From Gemmatimonas aurantiaca (GTDB lineage Bacteria; Gemmatimonadota; Gemmatimonadetes; Gemmatimonadales; Gemmatimonadaceae): 64,000 bases of DNA. The notes below the pieces were generated by a model. That model was not told where the DNA came from. It was given only the letters and a program-made list of their open reading frames with translations, and searched no databases. How positions within the stretch are numbered: position 1 is the stretch's first letter; the number at the start of each line of letters is the position of its first letter. A program made the position numbers and the translations under genes. The stretch is from the NCBI RefSeq assembly GCF_037190085.1, contig NZ_JBBCJO010000001.1:62001-126000 (forward strand), read 5' to 3'. Shown piece by piece: positions 8,107 to 17,108 of the stretch.

Positions 8107-8942
8107 GCGCGACACAGCGTCTGAAGCACGATGGCCGCACATGGATCGGCACCACCGTGGTGGTGCTGCTGGTGCTGCTGGCGATTGCCGCACCACTCAT
8201 GACGATGCATGACCCAGCGCGGATCGATCTCCGTCACACGCTGGAAGCGCCCTCCGCGACGCACTGGCTTGGCACCGATGCGCAGGGGCGCGATGTGTGG
8301 TCGCGACTCGTGTACGGCGCGCGGGTCTCGCTGCTGGTGGGTATCGCGTCGCAGGGCATCGCGCTGGCCATCGGTGTGGGGCTGGGGCTCATCGCCGGCT
8401 ATCGGGGGCGATGGGCCGACGAGACCATCATGCGGCTCGCCGATGTCACGCTCGCGTTCCCCAGTCTGCTGCTGCTCATCGCCATGGCGGCGGCGTTCGA
8501 GCCGTCGCTCACCGTGGTGTGCGTGGTGATCGGTGTGGTGGGATGGGCGGCGATGGCGCGGCTCGTGCGTGGGCAGGTGCTGGTGGTGCGTGAACTCGAG
8601 TACGTGCAGGCCATGCGTGCGCTGGGCGCGCGGGGTGGACGCATCGTGCTCAGACACATCCTGCCCAACGTCGTGGCGCCGGTGGTGATTGCCGGAACGC
8701 TGGGCATCGCGGGGGCGATCATGGCCGAGGCGGCGCTGTCGTTTCTGGGCCTCGGCGTGCAGCCACCCACGCCAAGCTGGGGCGCGATGATTGCCGATGG
8801 ACGTGATCTGGCGCAGCTCCGGACGGCACCGTGGACGTCTCTCGCCCCCGGTCTGGCCATCGGTGTGGCGGTGCTCGGTTTCAATCTGCTCGGCGATGCG
8901 TTGCGCGACGCGCTCGATCCACGCGCCGAGCGTCGCAGTTGA
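8103..8942 (+). CDS. DppC/OppC-type ABC permease
   Basis: A 279-aa inner-membrane protein of the peptide/nickel permease family. It shows the N-terminal first TM, the LGTDAQGRDVWSRL motif typical of DppC/OppC, and the EAA loop near residues 166-189 (YVQAMRALGARGGRIVLRHI), which docks the ATPase, followed by further membrane helices and an FLGLGVQPPTPSWG segment. Normally it pairs with a DppB-type permease, two ATPases and a binding protein; none is nearby. Its 4-base overlap with the glycosyltransferase-like gene places it last in that operon, an unusual setting. Substrate unknown. Confidence 0.85.
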   Translation: MSATQRLKHDGRTWIGTTVVVLLVLLAIAAPLMTMHDPARIDLRHTLEAPSATHWLGTDAQGRDVWSRLVYGARVSLLVGIASQGIALAIGVGLGLIAGYRGRWADETIMRLADVTLAFPSLLLLIAMAAAFEPSLTVVCVVIGVVGWAAMARLVRGQVLVVRELEYVQAMRALGARGGRIVLRHILPNVVAPVVIAGTLGIAGAIMAEAALSFLGLGVQPPTPSWGAMIADGRDLAQLRTAPWTSLAPGLAIGVAVLGFNLLGDALRDALDPRAERRS

Positions 8943-9000
8943 GGCGCTCAGGTCACCGGGCGCGTTCACGAACGTTCCCGGACATTCACGAGTGTTCGCT

Positions 9001-9080
9001 GACGCCGCCTGACGCCGCCTGACGCCGCCTGACGCTCCGCCGCATTCGCTCGCATCCGCTCACGTTCGCTCACGTTCATT
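9001..9080. repeat. 10-bp tandem repeat array upstream of aminotransferase gene
   Basis: GACGCCGCCT is repeated perfectly three times (9001-9030) with a partial fourth copy. Four degenerate 10-mers of the CRC(A/G)TTCGCT type then follow (9041-9080). Related CGTTCACGAACGTTC words precede the array (8963-9000). It lies 36 bases before the aminotransferase start and in phase with the DNA helical repeat; no function is known. Confidence 0.75.
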
Positions 9081-9115
9081 CCTTTCCGCCCACTTTCATC
9101 CGCCGGTCGATTCCC

Positions 9116-10270
9116 ATGACAACGCCATTCGATGTCGCAGCGCTGCGTGCCCGTGAGTATCCGTGGATGGCCAACGATCCCGCGATCTACCTGAACGCGG
9201 CATCGGTGGGGCCGCTGCCGCAGGCCGCGGTGAATGTCACGGCGGAATGGACCGATATGCGGGCGCGTCCGCATCACCTGCCGTTTCACCTCATGCAGGA
9301 GGCCGCGGCCACGGCGCGGCGGCAGTTCGCGGCCCTGGTGGGCGCGGACGCCGATGAGATCGCGCTCATGCCCAACACCACCTACGGGCTCAATCTGGCG
9401 GCGCGGGCCCTGCCGCTGCGGCCGGGCGTGATCCTCACGTTCGACGGCGAGTTCCCGAGCTGCGTCTATCCGTTCCAGGCGCTTGGCGCCCGTGGCCTAT
9501 CGCTGGAGTTCATCCCGAAGCGCGACGGCATCCCCGACGAGGACGCGCTGGTGACGGCGATCGGCAACCGGGCCGATGTGGTGGCGGTGGTGGTGTCGTG
9601 GGTGCAGTTCGCCAATGGCTTCGTGGCCGATCTCGAGCGCATCGGCAATGCGTGCCGTGCCCGTGGGGTGTTCTTCATCGTGGACGGCATCCAGGGGTGT
9701 GGGGTGCGGCCCATCGATCTGCATGCACTGCCGGTGGACATCTTCGCCAGTGGTGCACAGAAGTGGCAGCTGAGTCCCTGGGGCACCGGCTTCGTGTACG
9801 TGCGCCGCGAACTGGTGACCGCACTCGAGCCGCACGATGTGGGATGGGCGTGCATGAAGGCCTCGGTCGACTACACGCGCCTCACCGACTACGAGTTCGA
9901 TTTTTTCGACGATGCCCGTCGATTCGAAGTCGTGACGCTGGCCTACCAGGATTTTGCGGCCGCCAATGCGTCCACGGCGCTGCTGCTGGAGGTGGGCGTG
10001 GCGAACATCGCGGCGCACATCGAACAGATGGGCACCCGCGTGGTGGACTGGGCGGCGAGCCGGGCCGATGTGCGCATGGTGACACCCGCCGATCCGGCGC
10101 GGCGGTCCGGCGTGCTGTCGTTTGCTTCGACCCGACTCGAGGCGATGGCCGCGGCACTCAAGGCCGCACAGGTCAATCACGTCGTGCGTGAAGGGGCCAT
10201 CCGGTTGTCACCACACGGCTACAACACCCTCGAGGAGATCGATCGGGTACTGGCGCTGCTCGAGGGGTGA
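9116..10270 (+). CDS. Class V aminotransferase (PLP-dependent)
   Basis: This 384-aa enzyme belongs to the class V aminotransferase / cysteine desulfurase fold. Visible are NTTYGLNLAARAL (cofactor-phosphate region), FIVDGIQGCGVRPIDLH with the Asp that contacts the pyridine nitrogen, and ASGAQKWQLSPWGTGFVYV, where K216 is the expected Schiff-base lysine. A C-terminal small domain ends with a RLSPHGYNTLEEIDRVLALL block. Substrate specificity cannot be assigned; cysteine-desulfurase-like and isopenicillin-epimerase-like proteins share this pattern. It is a single gene, convergent with tyrS with only 7 bases between stops, and has a phased tandem repeat upstream. Confidence 0.85.
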   Translation: MTTPFDVAALRAREYPWMANDPAIYLNAASVGPLPQAAVNVTAEWTDMRARPHHLPFHLMQEAAATARRQFAALVGADADEIALMPNTTYGLNLAARALPLRPGVILTFDGEFPSCVYPFQALGARGLSLEFIPKRDGIPDEDALVTAIGNRADVVAVVVSWVQFANGFVADLERIGNACRARGVFFIVDGIQGCGVRPIDLHALPVDIFASGAQKWQLSPWGTGFVYVRRELVTALEPHDVGWACMKASVDYTRLTDYEFDFFDDARRFEVVTLAYQDFAAANASTALLLEVGVANIAAHIEQMGTRVVDWAASRADVRMVTPADPARRSGVLSFASTRLEAMAAALKAAQVNHVVREGAIRLSPHGYNTLEEIDRVLALLEG

Positions 10271-10277
10271 AGAGACG

Positions 10278-11564
10278 TCAGGGTACGTGAATCAGTCCGA
10301 ACTCCCGCTGTCCCTTGCGGATGAGCAGATGGCGGCCACGCAGCAGCCGGTCCTCTCCGACAGTGCGATCGGCTGCGGACAGCTTCACTCCGTTCACGCT
10401 CACGCCGCCCTGTTCGAGCAGACGCTTGGCCGCTCCACGAGAGGCGGCAATGCCGAGCAGTGTGAGGCACTGATACACGTCGATCCCCTCGGCCGGTGCG
10501 CCTTCGGCCGGGGCGGTGTATCCGGCAAACGGAATCTCCTCCCGCAGGGCTTCGAGTGCCTCACCCGAGAGTCCCTGCGGATCGGCCTTCTCGAACAGCA
10601 GCGCCGAGACCTCCTGCGCGACACGTGCGGCCTCTGCACTGTGCACCCGCGCCGTCACTTCGGCCGCCAGCGCGCGCTGCGCCGTACGCTTCTCCGGCGC
10701 CGAACGCACTTCCGCGTCGAGCGCGGTGATCTCGTCGTGGGAGAACAGCGTGTAGTAGCGCAGGTACCGTGACACATCGCGGTCATCGGCGCCGATCCAG
10801 AACTGGTAGAACTTGTACGGCGACGTGCGCGCCGCATCCAGCCACACCGACCCGCCGCCGGTGCTCTTCCCGAACTTCGAACCGTCGGCGTTGGTGATGA
10901 GCGGGAACGTGAGACCATGCGCTTCGCCGCCGCCGGCGCGACGGATCAGTTCCAGCCCCGCGGTGATGTTGCCCCACTGATCGCTGCCGCCGAACTGCAG
11001 CGTGACACCTTCGGTGCGATGCAGCTCGAGGAAGTCGTGCGACTGGAGGAGCATGTACGAAAACTCGGTGTACGAAATCCCGCCGTCGATGCGGGTTTTC
11101 ACCGAGTCCTTCGCCAGCATGTAGTTCACCGAGAAGTGCTTTCCCGTATCGCGCAGGAAATCGAGCACCGACAGCTTGGCCAGCCAGTCGACATTGTTGA
11201 CCAGCTTCGCACCGCGCGGTCCGTCGAAATCGAGGAAGCGACTCAACTGGTTGCGGATGGCTTCGGCGTTGGCATGGATGGTGTCGAGTCCCTGCAGGAC
11301 ACGTTCGCTGGCCCGTCCACTCGGATCGCCGATCATGCCGGTGGCCCCACCCACCAGCGCAAAGGGCCGATGCCCGGTGCGCTGCATGTGCACCAGCCCC
11401 ATGATGGGGACCAGATTGCCCACGTGGAGACTCGACGCGGTGGGGTCGAACCCGCAATAACCGGAGACCGGACCGGCGGCGAGTGCGGCAGGCAGACCTT
11501 CGGTGTGCTGATGGATCAGCTCGCGCCAGGCGAGCTCGTCGAGAAGCGATGGGCGTGCAGACAT
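10278..11564 (-). CDS. tyrS: Tyrosine--tRNA ligase
   Basis: Tyrosyl-tRNA synthetase charges tRNA-Tyr with tyrosine in the cytoplasm. The 428-aa protein starting at ATG 11564 has the class I HIGH-equivalent HVGN (47-50), GGATGMIGDPSGR, the tyrosine-binding FGGSDQWGN (191-199) and KFGKS (230-234) as the KMSKS equivalent, with a C-terminal S4 RNA-binding domain (about 360-428). Reading further upstream adds 21 residues that look non-coding. The upstream 160 bases are shared with the divergent PBP1a gene. Confidence 0.97.
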   Translation of the reverse strand: MSARPSLLDELAWRELIHQHTEGLPAALAAGPVSGYCGFDPTASSLHVGNLVPIMGLVHMQRTGHRPFALVGGATGMIGDPSGRASERVLQGLDTIHANAEAIRNQLSRFLDFDGPRGAKLVNNVDWLAKLSVLDFLRDTGKHFSVNYMLAKDSVKTRIDGGISYTEFSYMLLQSHDFLELHRTEGVTLQFGGSDQWGNITAGLELIRRAGGGEAHGLTFPLITNADGSKFGKSTGGGSVWLDAARTSPYKFYQFWIGADDRDVSRYLRYYTLFSHDEITALDAEVRSAPEKRTAQRALAAEVTARVHSAEAARVAQEVSALLFEKADPQGLSGEALEALREEIPFAGYTAPAEGAPAEGIDVYQCLTLLGIAASRGAAKRLLEQGGVSVNGVKLSAADRTVGEDRLLRGRHLLIRKGQREFGLIHVP

Positions 11565-11723
11565 GGTGGCAAGATAATCGGTCCCATGTGTGCGCGAGAT
11601 CACAATGGCCTGCGCGGTGTGGGGCACATGGGCCCGCGTGAGGTCTTATAGGGGTGAACAGGGGTGGATACCCGTCGCATGCGTGGCGGATGACCGCCCC
11701 GGTCGGTAGCCTTCAGGACTCTC

Positions 11724-13877
11724 ATGGCATTCTCATCCGTGTTGACGCGTCGCCCCTGGCTGGGGTGGTTGCTCGTGATCACGCTCCTTGGTGGGGCGAT
11801 CGGTGCCGGCTTGCTCGCCGGTGCCTGGGTGGTCATTTGCCGCGACGGGCGCTGCCCGTCCATCGCCTCCCTGGAGCAGTACGTGCCCCGGCAGACGTCC
11901 AAGGTCTACGCCGTCGACGGACGTTTCATCACGGAGCTCGGACTCGAACGGCGCACCCTCGTGCGCTTGCAGGACATTCCGAAGCACGTGCGCGATGCCG
12001 TCGTGATCACGGAAGACCGTCGCTTCTATCAGCATTCGGGGATCGACTACTTCCGCGTTTTTGGTGCGGCCGTGCGCAATCTCCGGGCTGGTGGTTATGC
12101 GCAGGGGTTCTCGACGATCACCATGCAGTTGGCCCGCAATGTCTTCCCCGACCGCCTCTCGCGCGAGAAGACCCTTCTGCGCAAGGTGAAGGAAGGACGT
12201 GTGGCGCGGGCCATCGAACGGCGCTATTCCAAGGACAAGATCCTCGAGCTCTATCTCAATCAGGTGTACCTCGGCAACGGGGCGTACGGCGTCGAGACGG
12301 CGTCGCAACGCTACTTCGGCAAGCCGGTACGCGATGTGACGGTGGCCGAAGCCGCGGTGCTGGCCGGGCTGCTGAAGGGACCGGAGCGCTACAATCCGCG
12401 CCGGTTTGCCGATCGTGCCATCCAGCGGCGCAACACCGTGCTGGAACTCATGCGCCGGAGCGGCGCCATCAGCGATGCCGATGCGTCGCTGGCCAAGGCG
12501 TATCCGCTGCAACTGGCCGAACGCAGTGAGTCGGGCGATGTCGCGCCGTACTTCGTGGAATGGGTACGCCAGGAACTCGAAGAACATTTTGGCAAGCGCC
12601 TCTACGACGAAGGGCTCAAGGTCTACACGTCGCTGGACGTGGACATGCAGTCGGCGGCCGAACGGGCGCTCGAGAATCAGCTGCAGGCCATCGAGGCCGG
12701 TCGCCATGGGGCGTACAAACACCTCACCTACGAAGGGTATCTCGCGCGCAGCGCAGAGGGCGGCGAACGTGGCGCGGCGAACTCGCCGTATCTGCAGGGC
12801 GCATTTGTTGCCATCGACCCCCGCACGGGTGCGGTGCGCGCAATGGTGGGCGGTCGCGATTTTGGCGACTCCAAATTCAACCGGGCCGTACAGGCGCTGC
12901 GTCAGCCGGGATCGACGTTCAAGCCGATCGTGTACGCCACCGCCATCCACGAAGGATTCGGTCCGTCGCAGATCATCGACGATTCGCCGCTCTCGCTCGA
13001 TCAGGTGAGCGGTGAAGCGTGGACGCCGCAGAACTACGATCTCAAATTCCAGGGCAACATGCCCCTGCGGCGGGCGCTCTATCAGTCGCGCAACATTCCC
13101 GCCATCCGCACCGGCATGGCACTCGGAACGGGCAATGTCATCGGCATGGCGCGCCGGTTCGGCATCACCACACCCATCCCGCCATATCCGTCCATCTTCA
13201 TCGGTTCGGCGGACGTGTATCCCGTGCAGATGATCGGCGCGTATTCCGTGTTCGCCAATCTCGGTCTGCGCACCACGCCGCATGCGATCCTCAAGGTGGA
13301 GAACGCCGACGGAAAGCTGCTCTGGAAGCCCAATCCCGACCGTGATGCCGTGCTCTCGCCGGAAGAGGCCTGGCTGATGGTGAGCATGATGAAGGATGTG
13401 GTGGTGCGGGGCAGCGCGGCGCGCATCTGGGCCAACGGATTCCGTGTCCCGGCCGGTGGCAAGACGGGCACGACGAACGATGGGGCCGATGTGTGGTTCA
13501 TCGGTTACACCGCGGATCTGGTGGCCGGTGTGTGGATGGGTTTCGATCGTCCGCAGAAGATCAAGGCCAACGCGCAGGGCGGGGAACTGGCGTCACCGGC
13601 CTGGGCGGCGTTCATGACGGAGGTGTACCGTCGCAAGCCGCAGCCGCCCGACTGGCCGCGCCCCGATGGTGTGGTCACCCGCGAGATCGATTCGGCCACC
13701 GGTCGTCTGGCCAACAGCAGTTGCATGGGTGCGGTGGTGACGGAGTTTTTCGTGCAGGGATGGGAACCCACGCAGAGTTGTTCCGATGGCAGCGGGCCCA
13801 CGCCGATGAGCGCCGACAGCGCGCGCATTCGCTCCATGCGCGACACCACGAATCCGTTCCGCATCCCGCCGCACTGA
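11724..13877 (+). CDS. Penicillin-binding protein 1A (bifunctional peptidoglycan synthase)
   Basis: This 717-aa class A PBP polymerises and crosslinks peptidoglycan at the outer face of the inner membrane. A single TM anchor spans about 15-38. The GT51 glycosyltransferase domain carries catalytic E97 in ITEDRRFYQHSGID and the GFSTITMQLARN motif. The transpeptidase domain has the active-site serine in GSTFK (S397, K400), an SRN motif following, and KTGT at 580-583. It is transcribed divergently from tyrS and followed after 1 base by an amidohydrolase gene, so the two are probably co-transcribed although the functions look unrelated. Confidence 0.95.
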   Translation: MAFSSVLTRRPWLGWLLVITLLGGAIGAGLLAGAWVVICRDGRCPSIASLEQYVPRQTSKVYAVDGRFITELGLERRTLVRLQDIPKHVRDAVVITEDRRFYQHSGIDYFRVFGAAVRNLRAGGYAQGFSTITMQLARNVFPDRLSREKTLLRKVKEGRVARAIERRYSKDKILELYLNQVYLGNGAYGVETASQRYFGKPVRDVTVAEAAVLAGLLKGPERYNPRRFADRAIQRRNTVLELMRRSGAISDADASLAKAYPLQLAERSESGDVAPYFVEWVRQELEEHFGKRLYDEGLKVYTSLDVDMQSAAERALENQLQAIEAGRHGAYKHLTYEGYLARSAEGGERGAANSPYLQGAFVAIDPRTGAVRAMVGGRDFGDSKFNRAVQALRQPGSTFKPIVYATAIHEGFGPSQIIDDSPLSLDQVSGEAWTPQNYDLKFQGNMPLRRALYQSRNIPAIRTGMALGTGNVIGMARRFGITTPIPPYPSIFIGSADVYPVQMIGAYSVFANLGLRTTPHAILKVENADGKLLWKPNPDRDAVLSPEEAWLMVSMMKDVVVRGSAARIWANGFRVPAGGKTGTTNDGADVWFIGYTADLVAGVWMGFDRPQKIKANAQGGELASPAWAAFMTEVYRRKPQPPDWPRPDGVVTREIDSATGRLANSSCMGAVVTEFFVQGWEPTQSCSDGSGPTPMSADSARIRSMRDTTNPFRIPPH

Positions 13878-13878
13878 C

Positions 13879-15297
13879 GTGGGTGTGAGCCCCCCGTCCC
13901 CGGTTCTCACGCGCCCCACGCTGTATTCGGCGGACTGGGTGCTGCCCATTGCCGCCCCGCCCATCCGGGAGGGCGCGGTGCTCGTGGACGATGGAATCAT
14001 CGTGTGGGTGGGACCGCGTGCGGCGGCGCCGATCGGCGAGGCGGGGGACAGTGGTGATGTCGCCATCGAGCCTCTGGGCAGGGCGGTGCTCATGCCGGGG
14101 CTGGTGAATGCGCACACGCATCTCGAACTCACCACGCTGCGCGGATTTCTGGAGGGTTTCGATTTTCGCGAATGGCTACGCACGCTCACCGAGGTCCGTC
14201 GCGACCTGTTGACGCCGGACGATCTCGTGGACGCATCGCGGGTGGGAATCGCCGAGGCCCTGCGTCATGGTATCACCACGATGGCGGACACCACCGATTC
14301 CGCCGCGCCGTTGCAGGCGATGCGGGAGATGGGGGTGCGCGGTATCGGGTACGTGGAAGTGTTCGGCCCCGATCCGGCACAGTGCGGGGAGTCGATGCAG
14401 CGGCTCAAGGCGCGCGTGGAGGCACTGCGCGCGCTGGATACGTCACTGGTGCGTATGGGGATCTCGCCCCATGCGCCCTACACGGTGAGTGCGGCGCTCT
14501 TCCGTGCGGCGGCGGGTCTGGCGCGCGATGAACACCTGCCCATGGCGGTGCACATCGCCGAGAGCGCGGCCGAAGTGTCGTTCGTGCGCGACGGGGCGGG
14601 TCCGTTCGCCGAGCGTTTACGTGCGCGGGGCATCGGGGTGGCACCGCAGGCCAGTTCGCCGATCGCCCTGCTCGACGCGTGTGGCGTGCTCGATGTGCGG
14701 CCGCTGCTGATCCACGCCATCCGCGTGGACGACGCCGATCTGGCGCGCATCGCCGACGCGGGCGCCACCATCGTGCACTGTCCCATTTCCAACGCCAAAC
14801 TGGGGCATGGCATCGCGCCGCTCGACCGCATGCTGGCGCACGGGGTGGCGGTGGGCCTGGGTTCCGATTCCGTGGCCAGCAACGACCGCATGCATCTGCT
14901 CGACGAGGCCCGGCAGGCCACGCTGATGCACGCGGTGCGTTCGGGGCAGCCGGATTCGCTCGATGCACACACCGCCCTCACCCTGGCCACGCAGGGGGGG
15001 GCGGCAGCGCTGGGGCTGGCCGACCGGATCGGGACGCTCACGCCCGGCAAGGCAGCCGATCTGACGGCGTTTCCGCTGGCGTGCGAAGAGACCGGTCCGG
15101 TGTACGATCCGGCGGTGACGCTGGTGCATGTGCTGGCCGGCCGTGCGGTCGCGTCGCTGGTGATGGTGGCCGGTGTGGTGCGGCTGCGTGACGGAATCGT
15201 GACCGGGGCGGATCGGGTGCTCGTGGAGGACAGCCTGCGCCGCCTGACGGCCACCGCTGCCCGTCTCGAGGAGTGGCGGAGGCGCGGTTCGGCGTGA
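13879..15297 (+). CDS. Metal-dependent amidohydrolase / deaminase
   Basis: This 472-aa protein of the cytosine-deaminase/TrzN-like amidohydrolase family has the HxH metal motif in NAHTHLE (near 79-81), SPHAPYTVS, HIAESAAEV (second His region), HCPISNAKLGHG and the GLGSDSVASND aspartate block. Members deaminate nucleosides or triazines; candidate roles include S-adenosylhomocysteine/methylthioadenosine deaminase (MtaD) or aminodeoxyfutalosine deaminase of menaquinone synthesis (MqnX), and I cannot choose. Translation starts at GTG 13879 or 13885, right after the PBP1a stop, implying coupling. Confidence 0.85.
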   Translation: MGVSPPSPVLTRPTLYSADWVLPIAAPPIREGAVLVDDGIIVWVGPRAAAPIGEAGDSGDVAIEPLGRAVLMPGLVNAHTHLELTTLRGFLEGFDFREWLRTLTEVRRDLLTPDDLVDASRVGIAEALRHGITTMADTTDSAAPLQAMREMGVRGIGYVEVFGPDPAQCGESMQRLKARVEALRALDTSLVRMGISPHAPYTVSAALFRAAAGLARDEHLPMAVHIAESAAEVSFVRDGAGPFAERLRARGIGVAPQASSPIALLDACGVLDVRPLLIHAIRVDDADLARIADAGATIVHCPISNAKLGHGIAPLDRMLAHGVAVGLGSDSVASNDRMHLLDEARQATLMHAVRSGQPDSLDAHTALTLATQGGAAALGLADRIGTLTPGKAADLTAFPLACEETGPVYDPAVTLVHVLAGRAVASLVMVAGVVRLRDGIVTGADRVLVEDSLRRLTATAARLEEWRRRGSA

Positions 15298-15452
15298 TAA
15301 GCTTCGGCATGCGCTCTCGTCGACCGCTGCTCCGGAACGCACAGCCACTGCATCGCTGTAGGAGATCCCACAGCGCGCAGCGGGGGCACGTCTGTCTGCC
15401 TGCCGTCCGGTTCGCGGTCCATCACCCGATAGCGCGCTCCTGACTCTCTGCT

Positions 15453-15518
15453 CTCCCCGCTTTCTGCATCCGACCCCGGTGTCGGCGCAGCGGCGGGGAT
15501 TCGCTTTGCGGGGAGTCG
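15453..15518 (+). other. Possible structured leader upstream of HNH gene
   Basis: CTCCCCGC near 15453-15460 is complementary to GCGGGGAG near 15511-15518, enclosing a smaller GC-rich stem. It ends about 30 bases before the HNH nuclease start. It matches no riboswitch I know and may be chance pairing in GC-rich DNA; the rest of 15298-15549 holds nothing recognised. Confidence 0.25.
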
Positions 15519-15549
15519 TCGTCTTCAGCAATTCAGCGGAGGGTAGGGC

Positions 15550-16143
15550 GTGATCGCCGGATGTCTCGCACTGAATGCGTCGTACGAACCACTGACGATG
15601 GTCCCGCTCCGGCGGGCATTGCGGCTCGTCATCGACGGCAAGGCGGAGATCGTCGAGGCGGAGCGTGGTGTGCCGATCCGTTCGGAAAAGCGGGCCTTCC
15701 CGCGTCCGGCGGTCATCCGGCTCACCCGCTTCGTGCACGTTCCGCGCCGGTTCCGTCGACAGGTCACGAACACGTTTCTCTTCGCGCGTGACGACTACCA
15801 GTGTCAATACTGCGGTCGCCGCGCGAACGAGCTCAAGACGCGTGAATCGCTCACGCGTGATCATCTCATCCCGATGTCGCGCGGTGGCACCAACGAATGG
15901 TCCAACGTGGTGACGGCCTGCAGCTCGTGCAACACGCGCAAGGCGAACCGGTTGCCGAACGAGATCGGCATGCACCCGATGCATGTGCCCACCGAGCCGC
16001 ACTTCGTGCACCTGTCGTGGGCGGTGCGGCGGCTGACGCCGATTCAGGCGCAGTACATCCGCACGTTCTATGGTGAGGACACGCTGCGGGAACTGCAGAA
16101 GATCGAAGGAATACAGGGGCAGGTTCAGGTCTCGGGGCTCTGA
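15550..16143 (+). CDS. HNH endonuclease domain protein
   Basis: This 197-aa protein has a compact HNH nuclease domain. Zinc-binding CQYC (85-88) is followed by LTRDHLIPMSRGG (the D104-H105 catalytic pair), WSNVV (N119) and CSSC (124-127), the standard order for McrA-like HNH proteins. The first 75 residues (LNASYEPLTMVPLRRAL) are a conserved N-terminal extension seen in a widespread chromosomal subgroup whose role is unknown. The GTG start is supported by a GGAGG at 15538-15542, 7 bases upstream. It is a lone gene, convergent with the DUF4390 gene, with a long inverted repeat between them. Confidence 0.9.
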   Translation: MIAGCLALNASYEPLTMVPLRRALRLVIDGKAEIVEAERGVPIRSEKRAFPRPAVIRLTRFVHVPRRFRRQVTNTFLFARDDYQCQYCGRRANELKTRESLTRDHLIPMSRGGTNEWSNVVTACSSCNTRKANRLPNEIGMHPMHVPTEPHFVHLSWAVRRLTPIQAQYIRTFYGEDTLRELQKIEGIQGQVQVSGL

Positions 16144-16145
16144 CA

Positions 16146-16415
16146 GCAGAGACCTGAAATCAGAAATCAGATATCAGAGATCAGACGGAGATAGGAAGCA
16201 GGAGGGAGTGGTCCGAAATCAGAAATCTGAGCGCTGGCGTCGACGGCCAGTCGGGTGCGCCCGGGGCATCGCCGCCGACGCCGCTCTGGCGTCCGACCTC
16301 TCGTCGGTCCATCTCGCGCGACGGTGGGCAACCAGACGCCAGCACTCAGAATTCTGAACTCTGACCACTCCTTCCTGCTTCCTATCTCCGTCTGATTTCT
16401 GGTTTCTGACCTCTG
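16146..16415. repeat. Long inverted repeat between two convergent genes
   Basis: The left arm (about 16146-16240) and right arm (about 16335-16415) are reverse complements. The best block (around 16180-16212 against 16363-16395) contains ACGGAGATAGGAAGCAGGA and pairs over about 30 bases with one mismatch. Outer parts consist of repeated ATCAGA words, and the inner end GCTGGCGTC pairs with GACGCCAGC. It fills the gap between the 3' ends of the HNH and DUF4390 genes, so it could act as a bidirectional 3'-end structure. Confidence 0.88.
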
Positions 16416-16433
16416 GCGGTCTGAGGCCAGATG

Positions 16434-17084
16434 TCAGAACACCATCGACGGACTCCGCGCTTCCAGTCTTCGCACCTCTCCTCCCAGCAGCCGACTGGCC
16501 AGCGTGCGTATGCCCCGCGTGAGGGCCGAAGCCGGACTGCGTTTGCCTTGCACGGCCGGTCCGGCCTCACCGCGCAGCCAGCGTTCGAGTTCGTCGAGGT
16601 CGCTCACCTGCAGCGTCTGCAGTTCGGCCTGCACCAGCACGTAGGTCTTCTTGCCGCGGGGAGGTGAGGGCAGCGGCGGCGCGTAGGCGAGCTCCATGGC
16701 GGCCCGCGCATCGGCGAAGCGCGCGTAGCTGCCCAGTGGCGTGATGCCTTCACCCGTGCGGCGGGCCACTTCATAACTGCGGTCGATCACATCGTAGCGG
16801 ACGATGATGTCCCATTCGGCGCGTCCGTTCACGTCGTCGAACCATCGTCCCTCCGACCACAGTTCGGCGCGCACGTGCAGCCGCGCCGGAAAGCCGCTGC
16901 GCAGGAGCTCGTCGAACGGTCGTTCGGCCAGCACACCGCGCACCGCGATCACGGGTGGGAACATCGTGGAACTCATGCGGATGTCGATCTCCGGCCGTCC
17001 ACTCTGCGCCCACGCCGCGACGCTGCTGCTCATGACGAGCAGCAGCGCCAGCGTGAGTCTCAGCAGGTGAACGAACCGGCGCAT
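16434..17084 (-). CDS. DUF4390-type periplasmic protein
   Basis: This 216-aa protein has a clear signal peptide (MRRFVHLLRLTLALLLVMSS, cleavage after AWA near residue 26). The mature part alternates strands, with an ELWSEGRWFDDV segment and a YVLVQAELQTLQVSDLDELERWL block resembling DUF4390 proteins of unknown function. The C-terminal 40 residues are basic. It lies 24 bases downstream of the outer-membrane protein gene on the same strand, so it probably shares its transcript. The assignment to DUF4390 is by pattern and moderately sure. Confidence 0.7.
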   Translation of the reverse strand: MRRFVHLLRLTLALLLVMSSSVAAWAQSGRPEIDIRMSSTMFPPVIAVRGVLAERPFDELLRSGFPARLHVRAELWSEGRWFDDVNGRAEWDIIVRYDVIDRSYEVARRTGEGITPLGSYARFADARAAMELAYAPPLPSPPRGKKTYVLVQAELQTLQVSDLDELERWLRGEAGPAVQGKRSPASALTRGIRTLASRLLGGEVRRLEARSPSMVF

Positions 17085-17108
17085 CCGATGTCTCCTCCGA
17101 GTCGCCGA

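Noticed and set aside
15298..15452. Possible small RNA (SRP or 6S) between amidohydrolase and HNH genes
   Set aside because: The diagnostic SRP loop sequence and a 6S-like long open bubble are not present.
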